Origin: an uncultured Butyricimonas sp.
GTDB lineage: Bacteria > Bacteroidota > Bacteroidia > Bacteroidales > Marinifilaceae
DNA: 64,000 nt
Direction of reading: 5' to 3'
NCBI GenBank assembly: GCA_944320555.1
Contig: CALUHX010000004.1
Span: 1 to 64,000, forward strand
Below the pieces are notes generated by a model. The model saw only the letters and a program-made list of their open reading frames with translations. It ran no database searches and was not told the DNA's origin. Positions within the stretch are counted from its first letter, which is position 1. Each line of letters opens with the position of its first letter. Positions 53,602-63,991 of this stretch are shown here, piece by piece. A program made the translations under genes and the position numbers.

Positions 53602-55905
53602 TCAACGCCCTTTTCTACGAAGCCACAACAAAATTGCAGAACCAACAATCAAAGCCGGCAGCACCAACACAAGAAGCCACTTTATTATGTCAAATCCCAC
53701 CCTCCCCAAATAAAGTTCTCTATCAGGAGGCATTGGACGTCGAACATCAATTGGAACCTCATTATCCGAAAGCCAAAAGAATCCACCCGTTATAATCGAA
53801 AAATTTGAAGCACGAATACCTTTTCGGCTTCCCATCAATTCTCCATTACTAATGCAATCCGCATCCCCAGACAAAATAATCCGTTGCTCCTTGCCATTTA
53901 TATCCCGAGTTAAAGCCACTATTGTCGGATAAGACTGTTCAACTTCTCCTATCGATGGATTTAAGCGAATCGTATCATCTACAAAATCTGTCGTTTCCAG
54001 TTCATTCCAACTACCCACTGTATCACTTCTAAACAATTCCGTCACTTTATACCCTTTATTTTCCACTTGCCTTAAGCCACTTACACCTTGCGAAACAATC
54101 ACAAAATTATTTCTGTACATCGTTCCAAAATCATAAGCTATTGAATTAGCCTCTTTTGTCGGCCAAGAGATAATCACATCCGCCTGCAAATTAGTGTCTT
54201 GTTTCACTAATTGACCTTCCATTAATTCAAATCCAAATTTGGCAAACAAAGGATTCATCACTTCCCGACGCTTGGGCTCACCAAGAACAAAAAGATTACC
54301 GCCTCGATCAATATATCGCTGCAATATCACATTCTCCGCCTCTGTAAACGGTTCTCGACATTCAGCTATCACCATAATATCAATATCCTCCCGTACGGGC
54401 TTATCCAATGTCACATACTCCACATCAAATCCTTGGTTCATCAATGCGTAGCGGAATTTTTTATCATTGGCAAAAGAACTATAATCACGGTCTTTATTAT
54501 GATTATAACTACGTTCCCCATGCCCTGTAACAAAACCAACCACAGGCAATTTCATAACCATTCGTTTGAAGGCCGCAGAAATCTCCCGCTCACTTGGGAA
54601 ACGTTGCATGTCATTGTATACCCGCAACCACGCTTTCTCTCCATTCTCTCGCACTATCTGTCGAACAAACGTATTCCCTTCTCCTGAAAGGTCTATCATC
54701 GCACGAATCTCTTCTGGTGTCAAAAACTTATTTGTATCAAGCCCATGGATCTTACACACTTCCAGCATTTTCTCTCGTAGACTTCTACCCGGATACAATT
54801 TGTCCAATTGTTCATTAGCACAAGTGTCATAATAATATACATATCTCAACTTCATATCCGGCTTGAAACGCAAATATCGCTCGAAACGTTCCATATCCGG
54901 ATTCAAAAAGTAACCCGCCGCATACCATGTTCCTGATTCTTCCAAAAGATTCACATATGTAGTAATCGTCATCCCTCCTTCTAACTTTTTGACAATCTCT
55001 TGACTATTGGGTGTCAAAGTGTTCATCTTTGTTGCCGTCGCATCATAATATACCTTCATTGTAGGCATGGATGAAAAATAACCTATCAAACAAGCACACA
55101 AAATGACCACCACGTTACGCCCCAATACTATTGAGAATGGTATTTTCTGCCGAACAGCATTCAAACGAATAATCGTCAATGCCAAGAACAGACAAATAAC
55201 CACGAGGAAATAAAGCACATCCTCACTACAAATCAATCCTGCTATAAAAGTATCGCTACGTCCATTGATTGACAACCAATATGTGATATCCCTCACAAAA
55301 TCATAATCTTGCCACCAACCTCCTACCATACTCAACAACATCAAAACAATCAATGTTCCTATGGCCGCCACAATTTGATAAGAAGTCAAACTTGACATAA
55401 AAATACCAATCGCAGCATAAGCACAAAGCAACAAATAAAGCCCCAAAATTCCAGTCAACACCAACGGCCAATCAAAATTCTTTACCACACAAAACCCACA
55501 ACACATCAATAACACCAACACACCAAGCATTATGGCACCATAAAGCATCATGGCGAAATACTTACCAATGATTATTTGAACGTTTGTAACCGGTGAGGAA
55601 TAAAGCAATTTGATAGAACCACTACTCAACTCCCGACTCACAACCCCCATCGTCAATAACGGGATATAAAAATAAAGATAACTTTGGAGCGAGGCAAAAA
55701 CTCCGCTCCAAGGGTTAGCAAACACATTGTATGAAACAGCATATATATCATATCCCATCTCCAATGAAGTCACCATCCCTTCTAACCGTCCTGTAAATAA
55801 TATAGCAGATTGTAAAGTAAACACCACGAGCAGCAGCCAGGCCACCGGCGAGTAGAACAGCATCTGCAACTCCGTCCTCGCAATATTGTATATCATCTTG
55901 AACAT
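53602..55905 (-). CDS. gldG: GldF-GldG fused ABC transporter permease/auxiliary protein
   Basis: 767 residues. Residues 1-260 are a GldF-type ABC-2 permease with six TM segments (YSPVAWLLLVVFTLQSAILF; GAIMLGVLVLLMCCGFCVV, others). A further TM (~275-295) opens a large GldG/ABC-auxiliary extracytoplasmic domain (~300-735; LTPNSQEIVKKLEGGMTITT, FVTGHGERSYN) and the chain ends in one TM plus LRRKGR. GldA, its ATPase, lies 12 bases upstream. In gliding flavobacteria this system is needed for motility; here it follows a SusCD operon, suggesting export or envelope maintenance. Confidence 0.88.
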   Translation of the reverse strand: MFKMIYNIARTELQMLFYSPVAWLLLVVFTLQSAILFTGRLEGMVTSLEMGYDIYAVSYNVFANPWSGVFASLQSYLYFYIPLLTMGVVSRELSSGSIKLLYSSPVTNVQIIIGKYFAMMLYGAIMLGVLVLLMCCGFCVVKNFDWPLVLTGILGLYLLLCAYAAIGIFMSSLTSYQIVAAIGTLIVLMLLSMVGGWWQDYDFVRDITYWLSINGRSDTFIAGLICSEDVLYFLVVICLFLALTIIRLNAVRQKIPFSIVLGRNVVVILCACLIGYFSSMPTMKVYYDATATKMNTLTPNSQEIVKKLEGGMTITTYVNLLEESGTWYAAGYFLNPDMERFERYLRFKPDMKLRYVYYYDTCANEQLDKLYPGRSLREKMLEVCKIHGLDTNKFLTPEEIRAMIDLSGEGNTFVRQIVRENGEKAWLRVYNDMQRFPSEREISAAFKRMVMKLPVVGFVTGHGERSYNHNKDRDYSSFANDKKFRYALMNQGFDVEYVTLDKPVREDIDIMVIAECREPFTEAENVILQRYIDRGGNLFVLGEPKRREVMNPLFAKFGFELMEGQLVKQDTNLQADVIISWPTKEANSIAYDFGTMYRNNFVIVSQGVSGLRQVENKGYKVTELFRSDTVGSWNELETTDFVDDTIRLNPSIGEVEQSYPTIVALTRDINGKEQRIILSGDADCISNGELMGSRKGIRASNFSIITGGFFWLSDNEVPIDVRRPMPPDRELYLGRVGFDIIKWLLVLVLPALIVGSAILLWLRRKGR

Positions 55906-55917
55906 AATCCTCCTCCT

Positions 55918-56847
55918 TTACTTTTTGGTTTTCTTTGACAATTCCGCAAATATGTTATCCAGCGAGCTCTTCTCCACCCGTATCTCCGACAGGCGCCACT
56001 CCTGAGCGACGCTCTCCCTCACGATGGCGTCCGTCGTCTCCTGGGCGTCGGCGAAACGGACGCGGAAACGGCCCTGCCCCAGCTCCTCGACGCCCTGCAC
56101 CCCGTCCAGGCGGGCGATCGTCTCGGCCGTCGGGGCGTCCACGAACGACACGTACAGCGAATTCGGCGTGATGTAATTATCAAACTCCTCCATCGTTCCC
56201 ATAAACACCAAATGCCCCTCTTCTATCATCATAATACTATCACATATCGCCTGCACTTCCGTCAAAATATGAGTGGAAAGAATCACAGTTCGTTCCTCCG
56301 CAATATCCTTTATCAAATGGCGAACTTCCATTATTTGATTAGGATCCAATCCATTTGTTGGTTCATCAAAAATCACCAGTTCCGGCTCATGAACAATCGC
56401 CTGTGCAATCCCCACCCGCTGCTGATAGCCACCAGAAAGGTTCTTAATCAACCGTTTCCGAAAATGCATGATACCGCAACGATCCATCACATCTTCCACA
56501 GCCGACCGCAACCGACTAGAGGCCACCCAGCGCAGGCGCGCCGTGTGTGTCAAATACTCCTCTACTGTCAAGTCACCATACAAAGGAGGCTTTTGCGGTA
56601 AAAAACCAATAAGGCGTTTTGCCCGAACAGGATTCTTCCTTGTATCAATGCCTTTGATAAATACATTACCTTCCGTCTGTTTAATGACACCACTGATGAT
56701 GTTCATCGTCGTCGACTTACCGGCACCATTGGAACCAAGCAAACCATAAATACCCTTGCTCGGTATTTCAAAGTTGATATCTCGCACCGCCCATTGAATA
56801 CTGTAGCGGTGCGATAATCTTTCTACTTTAACTACTGGTTCTTCCAT
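55918..56847 (-). CDS. gldA: GldA-like ABC transporter ATP-binding protein
   Basis: 309 residues. Walker A GLLGSNGAGKSTT (36-48), Q-loop FLPQKPPLYGD, signature NLSGGYQQRVG, Walker B PELVIFDEPTNGLDP, then a ~95-residue C-terminal DUF4162-like domain. Starts 5 bases after the PKD-like lipoprotein stop, 12 bases before gldG. The 3' part (55965-56170) is markedly GC-rich while the rest is AT-rich, indicating a recombined segment. Confidence 0.94.
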   Translation of the reverse strand: MEEPVVKVERLSHRYSIQWAVRDINFEIPSKGIYGLLGSNGAGKSTTMNIISGVIKQTEGNVFIKGIDTRKNPVRAKRLIGFLPQKPPLYGDLTVEEYLTHTARLRWVASSRLRSAVEDVMDRCGIMHFRKRLIKNLSGGYQQRVGIAQAIVHEPELVIFDEPTNGLDPNQIMEVRHLIKDIAEERTVILSTHILTEVQAICDSIMMIEEGHLVFMGTMEEFDNYITPNSLYVSFVDAPTAETIARLDGVQGVEELGQGRFRVRFADAQETTDAIVRESVAQEWRLSEIRVEKSSLDNIFAELSKKTKK

Positions 56848-56852
56848 TCAAA

Positions 56853-58373
56853 TCAAATATTTTTATAATATGTGTCGACAACTTCACCATCAACGCTCGT
56901 ACTATAAACGATTTTATCCTCCTCGCCACCACTTACCAAAACCTCTTCTGATACATCCAATATATAGAATTCCCCATTACTTAATCCAACACCTATCTGA
57001 TTATCATCTGTAAAATCAGATTCTATTGCCGTAATTTCACCAGCGTCAAATGTCTTAAAGACAACACTCCTATCCGTTCTAGTGTCATAATAATAAAGTT
57101 GTGAGCGATTGTTTTGTGGGACAAAGAACACATAAGACCTCGAACGCAAAGCATGCATCTCTGCCGCATCCTCCAATAATGTAGCGGAAGCACTCGATAT
57201 TTGGCTACATGTTATATTTGACACATATTGATTATACCAAAATGAACTATAATCAAAAGAATACAAATAAAGATTCCCATCTGTGATTCGCCTTAATACT
57301 GCCAACACATTTTGGTCATAATCCACAGCATCTTTTAATTGACAATAGAGCACCTCGTACGCACTCAAATCATTGGGAGAAGGGGCATTCATTCCGGTCC
57401 AATCCGCAGGTGGTAACAACTGGTATATTCTTCCTGCGTCATAAAATGAAGCTCCATGCATCACAAAAAATGAATGATGCGTTTCATCAAAAAACACAGG
57501 ATCATGTGTTTTACCTCCCGGAGAAGCCTTCAACAAATGAGTAATCTTCAATGGCTCATTGTTTAATTCTAATGGCACATTCACAAAGTATTCGTAAGCG
57601 TATTCCTCAAAAACTTTTGTATACAAATTCCCATTTTCCCCTGTCATTACAGCCACATACGACCCCACACTAAATCCTTTCGGTCTAAATCCTTCCGGAT
57701 ATTTCCCATCCACAAACTCATCCGCAAAAGTTCCCACCAATTCACATGTGCCATCTCCAAGAAGGACAAGATCACCTTCCGGCCCGTCCTGCAACACTCG
57801 AATTTCGTATCTTCCGACACGATTCCCTATCAAGCCGACAGGTTGTGTTCCCAAATCTTTTTGATAAAGTGTTTGATAAATATCCTTATCCGTATACCAT
57901 TCCCCATTTTGCAGTCTCACCAAATTCAACGTACTCTTTCCCCCATTATCTGACAATATCACCCAACCCACTTTATACTGACTTGTATAAGAAAAAGATA
58001 TGCGTTGCGAATAATAGGCACCTGTCAATGTATCCTCCGCTATCACTATTCCATCGTACGCCTTATTCAATTCGACACCACTAAGCACGACATTCATGTC
58101 TCGCTCTGTGCACACACATCCCAAATCATCAAAATAGTACGACCATTTATACATATTCGTGTCTCCGGACGTTTTTTGTTCCTCATTTGCATATATTACT
58201 TGAGGTTTGAACACAACAGGCTCTCCCGCATAAGCACTATACGTATAACTTGAAAAACGAATCGTTATCTCATGCGTATTCAAATCTTTATAATCATAAT
58301 TTCCATCATCCTCAAAACAAGCAAAAAAGGAAAAAGTGATTATACCTAACAAAAATGTCATTATATTTTTCAT
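56853..58373 (-). CDS. PKD-like family lipoprotein
   Basis: 506 residues. Lipoprotein signal with Cys19 (FFACFEDDGNYDYKDLN). An Ig/PKD-like domain (~25-140: ITIRFSSYTYSAYAGEPVVF) is followed by a beta-propeller-like region (YKVGWVILSDNGGKSTLNLV; LYYYDTRTDRSVVFKTF). Surface-exposed partner typical of SusCD-DUF4843 operons of this phylum; it may bind the imported ligand. It lies 18 bases after the DUF4843 gene. Confidence 0.85.
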   Translation of the reverse strand: MKNIMTFLLGIITFSFFACFEDDGNYDYKDLNTHEITIRFSSYTYSAYAGEPVVFKPQVIYANEEQKTSGDTNMYKWSYYFDDLGCVCTERDMNVVLSGVELNKAYDGIVIAEDTLTGAYYSQRISFSYTSQYKVGWVILSDNGGKSTLNLVRLQNGEWYTDKDIYQTLYQKDLGTQPVGLIGNRVGRYEIRVLQDGPEGDLVLLGDGTCELVGTFADEFVDGKYPEGFRPKGFSVGSYVAVMTGENGNLYTKVFEEYAYEYFVNVPLELNNEPLKITHLLKASPGGKTHDPVFFDETHHSFFVMHGASFYDAGRIYQLLPPADWTGMNAPSPNDLSAYEVLYCQLKDAVDYDQNVLAVLRRITDGNLYLYSFDYSSFWYNQYVSNITCSQISSASATLLEDAAEMHALRSRSYVFFVPQNNRSQLYYYDTRTDRSVVFKTFDAGEITAIESDFTDDNQIGVGLSNGEFYILDVSEEVLVSGGEEDKIVYSTSVDGEVVDTYYKNI

Positions 58374-58391
58374 AATTCTACCTCCTTTAAA

Positions 58392-59063
58392 TTATATTCT
58401 TACTGGTACCGTCATCAATGAGCCATCTTCATCCTCTGTCGGATTTGCATCCAAATAATCTTTAAATTCCAATGCCCATGCCCGAATCCAGCTTTCACTG
58501 ACATTCGTCAAATCAGGCTGAACCACCTGCATTAACAATCTAAACTTTTTATCAGAATAAATTCCTAAAAAATACTCATCAACCCTATCATCCCACCACT
58601 CCGGTTTTGCGGCATTGTCATTCACCTGCAAGTAAATTCGCCGATAATCTCTATCTCCCAGCTTAAACATTGCATTCTCTCGCAATTCCAAGCACAACAA
58701 CACCTTTTCCGTTGCCAAATCCTCATAATTAATAAGATTAACATAAAATGTATCCAACATACTCATCGGTTGAAACATCGGCTTCTCCGGCAATTGATAG
58801 TACCCTTCTTTCATTGTTGTTTCATCTTCCACGACGACCACACTAAATTCCTGTTCAACCTCTTGCGGAATCCCAGTATAACGAATTTCAATAGGGCATG
58901 CATACTCGCTCAAATTTCCAAGCAAAAAGAATGAAACCTCCATTGTATCTTGTTGCACATTTGTAAACGAGATGTAGTTTTCTGCTTTATACACTTCAAT
59001 TTCTCGCTCATTACATCCCAATACACCAACGAAAAACAATATCAAATAAACATACTTTTTCAT
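58392..59063 (-). CDS. DUF4843 lipoprotein
   Basis: 223 residues. Lipoprotein signal MKKYVYLILFFVGVLGC with Cys17. DUF4843 pattern: ENYISFTNVQ, then QEVEQEFSVVVVEDETTMKE, and PEWWDDRVDEYFLGIYSDKKF. Calx-beta-like sandwich of unknown role, seen after SusD in peptide or glycan uptake operons. 18 bases separate it from susD and from the PKD lipoprotein. Confidence 0.88.
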   Translation of the reverse strand: MKKYVYLILFFVGVLGCNEREIEVYKAENYISFTNVQQDTMEVSFFLLGNLSEYACPIEIRYTGIPQEVEQEFSVVVVEDETTMKEGYYQLPEKPMFQPMSMLDTFYVNLINYEDLATEKVLLCLELRENAMFKLGDRDYRRIYLQVNDNAAKPEWWDDRVDEYFLGIYSDKKFRLLMQVVQPDLTNVSESWIRAWALEFKDYLDANPTEDEDGSLMTVPVRI

Positions 59064-59081
59064 AGCTCTTACATTTATTCG

Positions 59082-60554
59082 TTAATAAAAAATCTGGCTG
59101 TCGGGCACTTCCCAAACCATACGCTCATTAGTTGCCGTAATTACGCCTCCCGCAACTTTTATGTCCCGATTCAAGCGTTTATACATAAAGAACAATTGCC
59201 CTTCTCCAACAAACTCTCGACGCGCATCATTAATCAATATTTCGTACAAATCATTTACCCCATTAATTGAAGCTATCTGTCTTTTACATCCTTTTTTCGC
59301 CCTAAATTCATTTAGCAAACGCACACTCTCCTCCGTATTTCCTTTCAAATAATTGCATTCAATCAAAATATAATAAATCTCGCTCATCCGCAATATCGGT
59401 ATTGTCAAGCCTTCAACTTCATCAATAGATTGATTTCCAACTTCACGATATTTGTAGACGTTATGCGCATCATCGGAACTGAACAAGTAACTCCGCCAAT
59501 CGTCTCCATCGTCCGCAAAAATACCGTCATAATCCGCCAATCTTGCTTGAGAATATCCAGATGCAGAATAATACGATTCAACATCCAATAACAGATTCGC
59601 ATTGTAAAAACCAAACAAACACTCTTCCAGATACTTCTTTTGCTTATCACTCAAGGATGTTGTATAATAAGTTGATGAACTAAAAGAAAACCACTTATTA
59701 CCATTATAAAACCTATCGTAAAAATGTTTCGCATAGAACAATGCATTGTCAACATCACCTTTATACAAATACGCCCGTGCCAATAATCCAACTATTGCGC
59801 AATAATTCAGGCGATAACCCCGTTTATTATAAAAATCGCCACCATTTATTGTATTAATGTATATCCCATCAAAACGAGCATCCTTTTTATAAAGCATCCC
59901 ATTTCTATTATATATGGTATCATGATAAGCAACCAAATCTTTCGCTTTCAACAAATCTTCTATACACAAATCTATAGCATCTTTTGTCGGCAACGCATTC
60001 GTTACCTCGGAAGGATATACCACATGATAAGGAACCAACGCCGCTTGTTCATCCACCACAGGAGCAGGCGCAAACAAACGAATTAAATCCAAATGACAAA
60101 AAGCCCGTAACGCATACGCTTCTCCCATAATCAAATCTTTAGCAATGGTGTCCAAGGCAAATTTTGAAGGAGACTCGTCTGAAATTTCTTTCAACAACAA
60201 GTTACAATTCGCAATTGCGTTATAAAGTCCAGACCACACATTGTCTATCACGGGCAAAGAATAATCTGCTTCATAATATTCAAAACTTCCCATCAAGGCA
60301 TCTGTATAGTCGTATGCATAATTAAGGTCATAATCTTGTTCCATAAAACTCAAAGCGCCCCAACTCAAAACCTTACCATACAAACTCGACTCCGCCAATT
60401 TCTGATAAATTCCGTTCAACGCATTTTGAAAACCCATTTCATCTTCAAAAAGCTTGTTTTTACTAATCTGATCCGCAGGCTCGACCTCCAACCAATTATT
60501 ACAAGAGCAGAACAATCCGACTTGTACACACAATATTATCAAAATTCTTTTCAT
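59082..60554 (-). CDS. RagB/SusD family nutrient-binding lipoprotein
   Basis: 490 residues. Lipoprotein signal with Cys18 (LFCSCNNWLEVEPADQIS). SusD family pattern: LFEDEMGFQNALNGIYQKLA at the N-terminus, YALRAFCHLDLIRLFAPAP in the TPR helix, RMSEIYYILIECNYLKGNT toward the C-terminus. Surface lid of the SusCD importer; the ligand may be a peptide or glycan. It starts 17 bases after susC. ATG 60554 is preferred to the GTG at 60557. Confidence 0.95.
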   Translation of the reverse strand: MKRILIILCVQVGLFCSCNNWLEVEPADQISKNKLFEDEMGFQNALNGIYQKLAESSLYGKVLSWGALSFMEQDYDLNYAYDYTDALMGSFEYYEADYSLPVIDNVWSGLYNAIANCNLLLKEISDESPSKFALDTIAKDLIMGEAYALRAFCHLDLIRLFAPAPVVDEQAALVPYHVVYPSEVTNALPTKDAIDLCIEDLLKAKDLVAYHDTIYNRNGMLYKKDARFDGIYINTINGGDFYNKRGYRLNYCAIVGLLARAYLYKGDVDNALFYAKHFYDRFYNGNKWFSFSSSTYYTTSLSDKQKKYLEECLFGFYNANLLLDVESYYSASGYSQARLADYDGIFADDGDDWRSYLFSSDDAHNVYKYREVGNQSIDEVEGLTIPILRMSEIYYILIECNYLKGNTEESVRLLNEFRAKKGCKRQIASINGVNDLYEILINDARREFVGEGQLFFMYKRLNRDIKVAGGVITATNERMVWEVPDSQIFY

Positions 60555-60571
60555 CACATTCTATTTTATCG

Positions 60572-63500
60572 TTAGAAACTTATTCCCAATGTAAAATCAA
60601 AATTACGAGCAAAAGGATAGCTCGTTCCTCTCTCTTGTCTTATAGAAGACCAATGCGCAACATCGTTCATTGTAAATTGCAATTTCAATTGATTCAACTT
60701 TAGTTTTTTCACAAAACCTTCTCGAACAACCCAAGAGAGACTCAATGAATTAAATTCCAACACATTGTTATCTTGAACAAAACGAGAAGTAGGGCGAGAA
60801 TAGCTACTCCTATCTGCGATATCTTTTAAGGGAGTAACATCACCTATTTTTATCCAACGATCAGAGAGCACTCTACGATCCGCATTATAATTATATAAAT
60901 CGACACTCTCTATTTTTGTCGGCAATGTCGTATTATACACCTGACCTCCACACTCATACATAAAGCTAGCGAACAATGTCAGTGTTTTCCATTGAAGATT
61001 CAAGCCAAAAGCACCTTGAACATTGGGCAATGTATTACCCAATATTTGTTGTTCATTCGCTTCCCATTCATACGTAATTGTTCCATCTTTCCGAACAAAA
61101 ACTTCCTGTCCGCTTGCAGGATCAATACCTAATGACTTCATTCCAAAAATTGATGTAGTGGAACCTCCTTCTTCATATTTTGTAAATGATTCCGCATATT
61201 TTTCTTGATTACTTTGACCATTGTCATAATCCGAATAATAATCATCAACCATCTCATTATAATGTTTCAGCGAATTAGCGATTTTCAATATTTTGTTCTT
61301 ATTATGCGCCATATTTCCATAGAGAGACACATACCAATCACCTGTACGCACAATATCCGACCTTACATTTAACTCATACCCAACATTCTCCACCTCTCCT
61401 AAATTGTCATAATAGGAAGTGAAACCAAATGAAGAAGGTATCGTGATTGTCGTTATCATATCTTTCGTTCTCGCATAATAATAAGCCAATTCCGCATAAA
61501 ACAAACCATCACAAAGATTAACCTCCAATTTCAAATCATAGCTATTCTTTTTCTCCCACTTCAAATCAGAATTTCCCAAAGCCATCAACTTCACACCCAT
61601 ACCTGTAGCATACCACTTATCGGAAAACACTTCATAAATATCTTTTGCCGCATAAGGTTCAAAGTTCAACTTTCCTGTTTGTCCATAAGTCCCTGTTATT
61701 TTTAATTGGGTCAAGATCGGATTATCTTTCAAAAACTTATAATTATGGAAATTCACTCCGACCCCTGCAGACCAAAATGGGGCGAACTTTTTATCGGAAC
61801 CGAATTCCGAAGAGCCGTCAAAACGCAAAGAACCATCAAACAAATAAACATCATTGTATGAATAATTCAACCGAGCAAAGGCTCCGACCAAACGAGTATG
61901 GTTATCCGTTTCTGTCGGTTTTCCATTGACTTCCTGCGCATACATTACGGAACTCAAATTGCCGGAAGGGAATCCCTTATAATTAACAGTAATTGTCGAT
62001 GTTATATTCTCAGTAGTATTCAAGCCTAAAGAACCACTGATATAATTTACCCCTATCGAACGATTATACAATACTTGCAAGTTAGTCGTCCAATTATAAC
62101 TCTTGCCTTCTGTCGTTGTCAACGTTCCCTTAGGCTCATCACTAACATTATAAAACTGTCCGGAGGCTGGATCGACAAAATCTTTTCCTGATTCTATTTG
62201 CCGTGTGAAACCGATTTGCGCTTTAATATTCCAATGTTCGTTTAAATACCAATCCACAAGCAAATTATCCGCAAATTCCTCTGAAATAGTATTATCATAA
62301 TTTTGTGTTTCTGCTCCTTCATACATTGGATTTATATATGGAGCACCTGTATGCCAACTCACAAAATGATACAAGTAATGACCGAATTTATCGTACAATT
62401 CATTATAAGGCAACTGTTTCACATAATCCGCAAAACTTCCATAAGGAGATGCTTTCGCCGTTACTTTATTAAAAGAAGCTCTATTAATCACATTTAAATT
62501 AGACAATCGATAATCTATCCGCAACTCAGCACCTAGTCTGCGTCGTAAATCTTTTTTCATCACCCCTTTTTGATTATCATAAAAGAAGTTTATGCCATAA
62601 CGAATATTATCATCTCCACCGTCGATTGCGATACTATGTTTATGATTATATCCTACTCGCAAAGGCAATGCCAACCAATCCGTATTAACTCCTTTAGCAA
62701 TAGCCATTTGCTTTTTCATTAATTCAGCATATACCGCACGGACACCTCGATTAGGCGGATCTAACTCATAATATCCAGCCAATTTCTCAACCTCCAACTT
62801 TTCAGCAGCTTCAAAATAATCATAACTTGTCAAATCTGGCGCAGTAATAGAACCTGTCAAATTATAAGTAATATTAAATTTTCCTGCTTTAGGTGCTATC
62901 GTTTCAATAACCACAACTCCATTTGAAGCTCGAGAACCATAAACAGCAGTTGCCGCCGCATCTTTCAATATTGTAATACTATGAATTCTTGTCGGATCCA
63001 TATCATAAATTTTTTCTACTCCAACCTCCAAACCATCCAAAATAAAAACCGGCAAATTAGGATTATTTTTAGTCCTAGATTCATTAATATCTGTAAGACT
63101 CAAATTGCCTATTCCTGATTGTCCTCGAATATAAAATTCCGGAATAGCATTCGGGTTCGACCCCATCGCATTATTTTCCATAATTCTGAAAGATGGATCA
63201 AACACCTGCAATGCAGAAATCACATTACGGTTTGCCACTTTAAGAAGTTCCTCTCCTTCCACACGGACAGCCGTACCCGTATATGATTCTTTTCTCACAT
63301 TCGCATATCCCGTAACGACCACGTCATCCAAACTCTCTGTGGATTCCACCAATGTGATTTCATAATCCTTTTTTCCTGCCAAAATTTCTTCATCTTTGAT
63401 ATCACTCAGTTTAACCTCTTTTGTCTCCATCCCGACAAAACTAAACACCACGACCACGTCTTTTATATCCTTTAGTGGCGGCAATTGAAATCTTCCTAAT

Positions 63501-63991
63501 GAATCTGTCACAACACCCAGCGTTGTACCTTTTATCACAATCGACACTCCTGGCAACGGTTCTTTCTTCAAATCCAAGACTTTTCCTCGTATTTTCACAA
63601 AAACGTTTTCTTCATTGACGGTCTTCTTCTCATCTTTCACCACAATCACAAAATCATCCTCCAAACGATAAGAAAAACCATTGACGGACAACACGCGACT
63701 CAACAAATCCTCCAATTCAATCTCTCCAAAATCAGCCCGCACTTTAAGATTCTTGTCCAACACGTCGCTGTTGTACATCACCACCACGCCCGTCTGTTTG
63801 CGAATTTCATCAAACAAACGCTCATAAGTCACATCTTTAAAATTCACATTCACTTTCTGCTGGGCCAAAACGGATGAATAACCGCCCAACACAAATGCGA
63901 AAAGCATCACACTCACGATTCTCATTACAAGAAACATTTTCGTCAATTTATTTTTCCATAAAACAAACTGACTTTGTCGTTTTTTCTTCAT
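60572..63991 (-). CDS. SusC/RagA TonB-linked outer-membrane protein with STN domain
   Basis: 1139 residues, complete. After a long basic signal (KKRQSQFVLWKNKLTKMFLV...SSVLAQ) comes an STN domain (about 47-115, VNVNFKDVTYERLFDEIRKQ), then a carboxypeptidase-regulatory-like domain (KIRGKVLDLKKEPLPGVSIV), TonB box region (LDDVVVTGYANVRKESYTG), plug and a 22-strand barrel ending FDFTLGISF. The STN domain usually means signalling to an ECF sigma/FecR pair, which would lie upstream, beyond the right edge. First gene of the SusC-SusD-DUF4843-PKD-GldA-GldFG operon. Confidence 0.95.
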   Translation of the reverse strand: MKKKRQSQFVLWKNKLTKMFLVMRIVSVMLFAFVLGGYSSVLAQQKVNVNFKDVTYERLFDEIRKQTGVVVMYNSDVLDKNLKVRADFGEIELEDLLSRVLSVNGFSYRLEDDFVIVVKDEKKTVNEENVFVKIRGKVLDLKKEPLPGVSIVIKGTTLGVVTDSLGRFQLPPLKDIKDVVVVFSFVGMETKEVKLSDIKDEEILAGKKDYEITLVESTESLDDVVVTGYANVRKESYTGTAVRVEGEELLKVANRNVISALQVFDPSFRIMENNAMGSNPNAIPEFYIRGQSGIGNLSLTDINESRTKNNPNLPVFILDGLEVGVEKIYDMDPTRIHSITILKDAAATAVYGSRASNGVVVIETIAPKAGKFNITYNLTGSITAPDLTSYDYFEAAEKLEVEKLAGYYELDPPNRGVRAVYAELMKKQMAIAKGVNTDWLALPLRVGYNHKHSIAIDGGDDNIRYGINFFYDNQKGVMKKDLRRRLGAELRIDYRLSNLNVINRASFNKVTAKASPYGSFADYVKQLPYNELYDKFGHYLYHFVSWHTGAPYINPMYEGAETQNYDNTISEEFADNLLVDWYLNEHWNIKAQIGFTRQIESGKDFVDPASGQFYNVSDEPKGTLTTTEGKSYNWTTNLQVLYNRSIGVNYISGSLGLNTTENITSTITVNYKGFPSGNLSSVMYAQEVNGKPTETDNHTRLVGAFARLNYSYNDVYLFDGSLRFDGSSEFGSDKKFAPFWSAGVGVNFHNYKFLKDNPILTQLKITGTYGQTGKLNFEPYAAKDIYEVFSDKWYATGMGVKLMALGNSDLKWEKKNSYDLKLEVNLCDGLFYAELAYYYARTKDMITTITIPSSFGFTSYYDNLGEVENVGYELNVRSDIVRTGDWYVSLYGNMAHNKNKILKIANSLKHYNEMVDDYYSDYDNGQSNQEKYAESFTKYEEGGSTTSIFGMKSLGIDPASGQEVFVRKDGTITYEWEANEQQILGNTLPNVQGAFGLNLQWKTLTLFASFMYECGGQVYNTTLPTKIESVDLYNYNADRRVLSDRWIKIGDVTPLKDIADRSSYSRPTSRFVQDNNVLEFNSLSLSWVVREGFVKKLKLNQLKLQFTMNDVAHWSSIRQERGTSYPFARNFDFTLGISF

